DNA of 64,000 bases from Anticarsia gemmatalis (lineage: Eukaryota; Arthropoda; Insecta; Lepidoptera; Erebidae). Each line of letters starts with the position of its first letter. The first letter of the stretch is position 1. Both the position numbers and the translations under genes were made by a program. The stretch covers positions 4,216,001 through 4,280,000 of the forward strand of contig NC_134756.1 in assembly GCF_050436995.1 (NCBI RefSeq), in the 5' to 3' direction. The notes beneath the pieces were generated by a model. The model searched no databases, had not been told where the DNA came from, and worked only from the letters and a program-made list of their open reading frames with translations. Below, in pieces: positions 62,901-64,000 of the stretch.

Positions 62901-63343
62901 CAAAAAAATATGATTCACGATAGAAACGACCCATTCACCCTTGGCTTGTCAACCGTGACGATTCAAACAAGAAAAGATCTAAAATATCTGTAAAAAATCA
63001 ATTATTTTCCGATTCAACCGATTATTCCCATGAAGCATCAATGCTGAGCTTTATTTGTGAGTCACTTGTACGACCTGTGCAAATTGACAAGTCATGATAG
63101 CAAAAACATTTGCAATGCAAGTCAAAAAATGTATCCAGAGATATTTTTCTTCGAATTGTTTACAATCTCTTCTATCTATAAAGTATTTTGTTTCCTTAAC
63201 CAAGCACTTACACAGTGTATTTACAACTACAAGATCTGCTCAGCGATTTCGACAGCCCGTGCGTCATGGACTGCAAAATTGGAGTCAGGACGTACTTGGA
63301 GGAAGAACTCGCAAAAGCCAAGGAGAAGACAAAGTTGAGAAAA
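56874..63343 (+). CDS. IP3K: Inositol 1,4,5-trisphosphate 3-kinase, 5' part (spliced, runs off right edge)
   Basis: This gene-level entry joins 56874-56954, 59903-60082, 62704-62776 and 63216-63343, giving 154 codons before the window ends. The enzyme phosphorylates Ins(1,4,5)P3 to Ins(1,3,4,5)P4 with ATP, which ends the calcium-release signal and makes a second messenger; animal forms are usually stimulated by calcium/calmodulin. The sequence shows the conserved block WIQLAGHQGNFKAG, then ILRPFVPEYKG, then the family signature PCVMDCKIGVRTYLEEE (PxxxDxKxG at residues 126-134). All introns are GT-AG and all phases agree. The C-terminal half of the kinase lobe, including the remaining inositol- and ATP-binding residues, must lie beyond 64000. 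The family call is very secure; the first exon is less so. Confidence 0.93.
58651..58698. repeat. Perfect inverted repeat, 14-bp arms, 20-base loop
   Basis: AAATATTATGTCAT and ATGACATAATATTT are exact reverse complements inside IP3K intron 1. Confidence 0.93.
59020..59123 (+). mobile_element. Well-preserved LINE 3' tail in IP3K intron 1
   Basis: CCCCAACCCGCACTTAGCCA, GCGTGGTGGAATCAAGGCC, GGGAGGAGACCCTTGCCCAG and CAGTAATGGGTTAAAT follow the family order with few changes. It is the youngest-looking copy of this tail in the window. Confidence 0.75.
59657..59695. repeat. Perfect inverted repeat, 12-bp arms, 15-base loop
   Basis: ATGTTCTATACA and TGTATAGAACAT lie about 210 bases upstream of the core IP3K exon. 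Confidence 0.93.
59903..60082 (+). CDS. IP3K: IP3K core exon: calmodulin-binding-like segment and kinase N-lobe start
   Basis: The exon is 60 codons, phase 0 at both ends. It is bounded by a strong acceptor (TTTTTCCAG at 59902) and by the donor CAG|GTAAAC. It begins QSERWRKLRNIVQW and continues through KKQRYPWIQLAGHQGNFKAG to EEKCFQ. In mammalian IP3Ks the corresponding Trp- and Lys/Arg-rich stretch just before the LAGH motif is the calmodulin-binding segment, so calmodulin control is likely retained. The LAGHQGNFKAG...ILKK block starts the catalytic domain and includes ATP-contacting positions in solved relatives. The open frame runs on to 60244, but beyond 60082 it is intron. Confidence 0.97.
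60083..62703 (+). other. IP3K: IP3K intron 2
   Basis: This 2.6-kb intron joins two certain exons. It is AT-rich with no recognisable repeat body or coding sequence. Two CRE octamers lie in it at 61779-61786 and 61944-61951, about 160 bases apart, on either side of the motif GCGCCATCTA. The open frames inside it have no conserved content and are taken as chance. Confidence 0.92.
62704..62776 (+). CDS. IP3K: IP3K core exon: LRPFVPEYKG segment
   Basis: This 73-base exon is 24 codons plus one base. The acceptor is a long pyrimidine tract ending TTTTCAG at 62703. The donor is GAAC|GTATCC, a weaker site placed by phase: the final C joins the TG at 63216 to make Leu, giving the family sequence DGELYLQLQDLL. 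It encodes YLMKDILRPFVPEYKGQVTC, a conserved strand-helix segment of the inositol kinase N-lobe. Reading on past 62776 gives GERIL and a stop soon after, which supports splicing here. Confidence 0.96.
62777..63215 (+). other. IP3K: IP3K intron 3
   Basis: This 439-base intron is bounded by GTATCC and ACACAG. The exact joint is fixed by the split Leu codon that restores the family sequence. Nothing else is seen in it. Confidence 0.93.
63216..63343 (+). CDS. IP3K: IP3K core exon: PxxxDxKxG inositol-polyphosphate-kinase signature
   Basis: The 128-base exon follows the acceptor ACTTACACAG and ends at the near-perfect donor AAA|GTAAGTA. It encodes YLQLQDLLSDF, then the catalytic signature PCVMDCKIGVRTYLEEE and the basic tail LAKAKEKTKLRK. 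The Asp and Lys of PxxxDxKxG bind inositol phosphate and take part in catalysis across the IPK family. Relatives continue with an aromatic-rich DMY-type segment, so the next exon should start there; it lies beyond the window. The exon ends in phase 0. Confidence 0.97.
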
Positions 63344-64000
63344 GTAAGTACTAAACAAAATCAATATGATTATCATACACACTTCTGTACCCACTGCTGA
63401 GTATAGGCCTCTCATTGTGTTGATAACAAAATTACTCTTGTTATTACGATGTTTGGAATTAAATAACGTTTAAAGAGGGTTTTCAAAATTCCTGCTTCCT
63501 GTTATCATCAAATTCAAATGAATTCCTTTTATTGATAGCATCAGAATTCAATTTCTGTTGTATCGTTTTAAAATCTTTCTAATCGTATATTTTCCTGTTT
63601 TCGAATACAACAACAAAGAGTTGTTTACAAGGAACTGTTGCGCTTTATAAAAACAGGATTCTAAAAATATTACAGTGTTTTTACACCGATTACGTTTAAG
63701 TAGCATTTGTATATTGAAAACAGATTTTAACGATATTCTGTATAAAGTTATATTTACGTCACAAACGCGTCATTTGTTGTGGCTGTCGTGTAAGTGCATC
63801 ATTAGCGGTTGCAGTTAATAGATACTAATAACTTTACGTGAATTAGGTTCCCTTCACTTTTGTTCTGAATCATGGTTTGTTATCCTTATTTGCCCTGAAT
63901 TTATGATGACATAAGAACTTGTAAAATATTTGATTCTTCAAATTCATCCCTGTCAGTTTTTCTTTATGAAAACAACTCAAAACATAAAATAAATGACCCT
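63344..64000 (+). other. IP3K: Start of IP3K intron 4 (open at window edge)
   Basis: It begins with the strong donor GTAAGTA and continues to the end of the window. It is AT-rich and shows no exon; the following IP3K exon is not reached. Confidence 0.85.

Noticed and set aside
1..64000. CRISPR arrays, rRNA genes, bacterial operons, endogenous viral genes
   Set aside because: None is seen: no spaced identical short repeats, no rRNA-length matches, and no viral or bacterial coding signatures.

Overview
The window looks like lepidopteran nuclear DNA, most likely from a noctuid-type moth. It is AT-rich and gene-poor, and it carries repeats typical of moths: Helitron-like elements ending in GTCAGCTAG, tRNA-headed SINEs, 5S-rRNA-like SINEs, truncated LINE 3' ends and small inverted-repeat MITEs. 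The species call is inference. No bacterial, viral, CRISPR, rRNA or functional tRNA genes were seen.

One protein-coding gene is certain. It is the 5' part of an inositol 1,4,5-trisphosphate 3-kinase (IP3K) on the + strand at the right end. Three core exons (59903-60082, 62704-62776, 63216-63343) have consensus splice sites and compatible phases. They encode the calmodulin-binding-like segment, the start of the kinase fold and the inositol-polyphosphate-kinase signature PxxxDxKxG. The gene runs off the right edge. A plausible first coding exon (56874-56954) lies behind a compact promoter with a CRE octamer, a TATA-like box and a TCAGT initiator.

Region by region: 1-9 kb has intron-like or intergenic DNA with three Helitron-like copies, a tRNA-derived SINE and a MITE. 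9-19 kb has a hAT-like MITE, two long hairpins, a 5S-derived SINE, another Helitron copy and a LINE tail. 19-26 kb holds a weak ORF pair, LINE and SINE tails and a strong recursive-splice-like motif. 26.15-27.73 kb is a GC-rich retroelement insertion with about four 244-bp tandem units and a 16-bp target-site duplication. 28-39 kb has a MITE and a cluster of a roughly 150-bp dispersed repeat. 39-56 kb has a second recursive-splice-like motif, more Helitron-like and LINE pieces and a dense CRE cluster. 56-64 kb is IP3K.

The most interesting observation is a pair of + strand zero-length-exon motifs (pyrimidine tract-CAG|GTAAATT) at 23165/23166 and 40211/40212. They are what ratchet points of a very long, recursively spliced intron look like. 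Together with the absence of other genes, they suggest that much of the window is one giant + strand intron, perhaps of an IP3K isoform starting left of the window. A second unexpected signal is at least 17 exact copies of the palindrome TGACGTCA, against roughly one expected by base composition.
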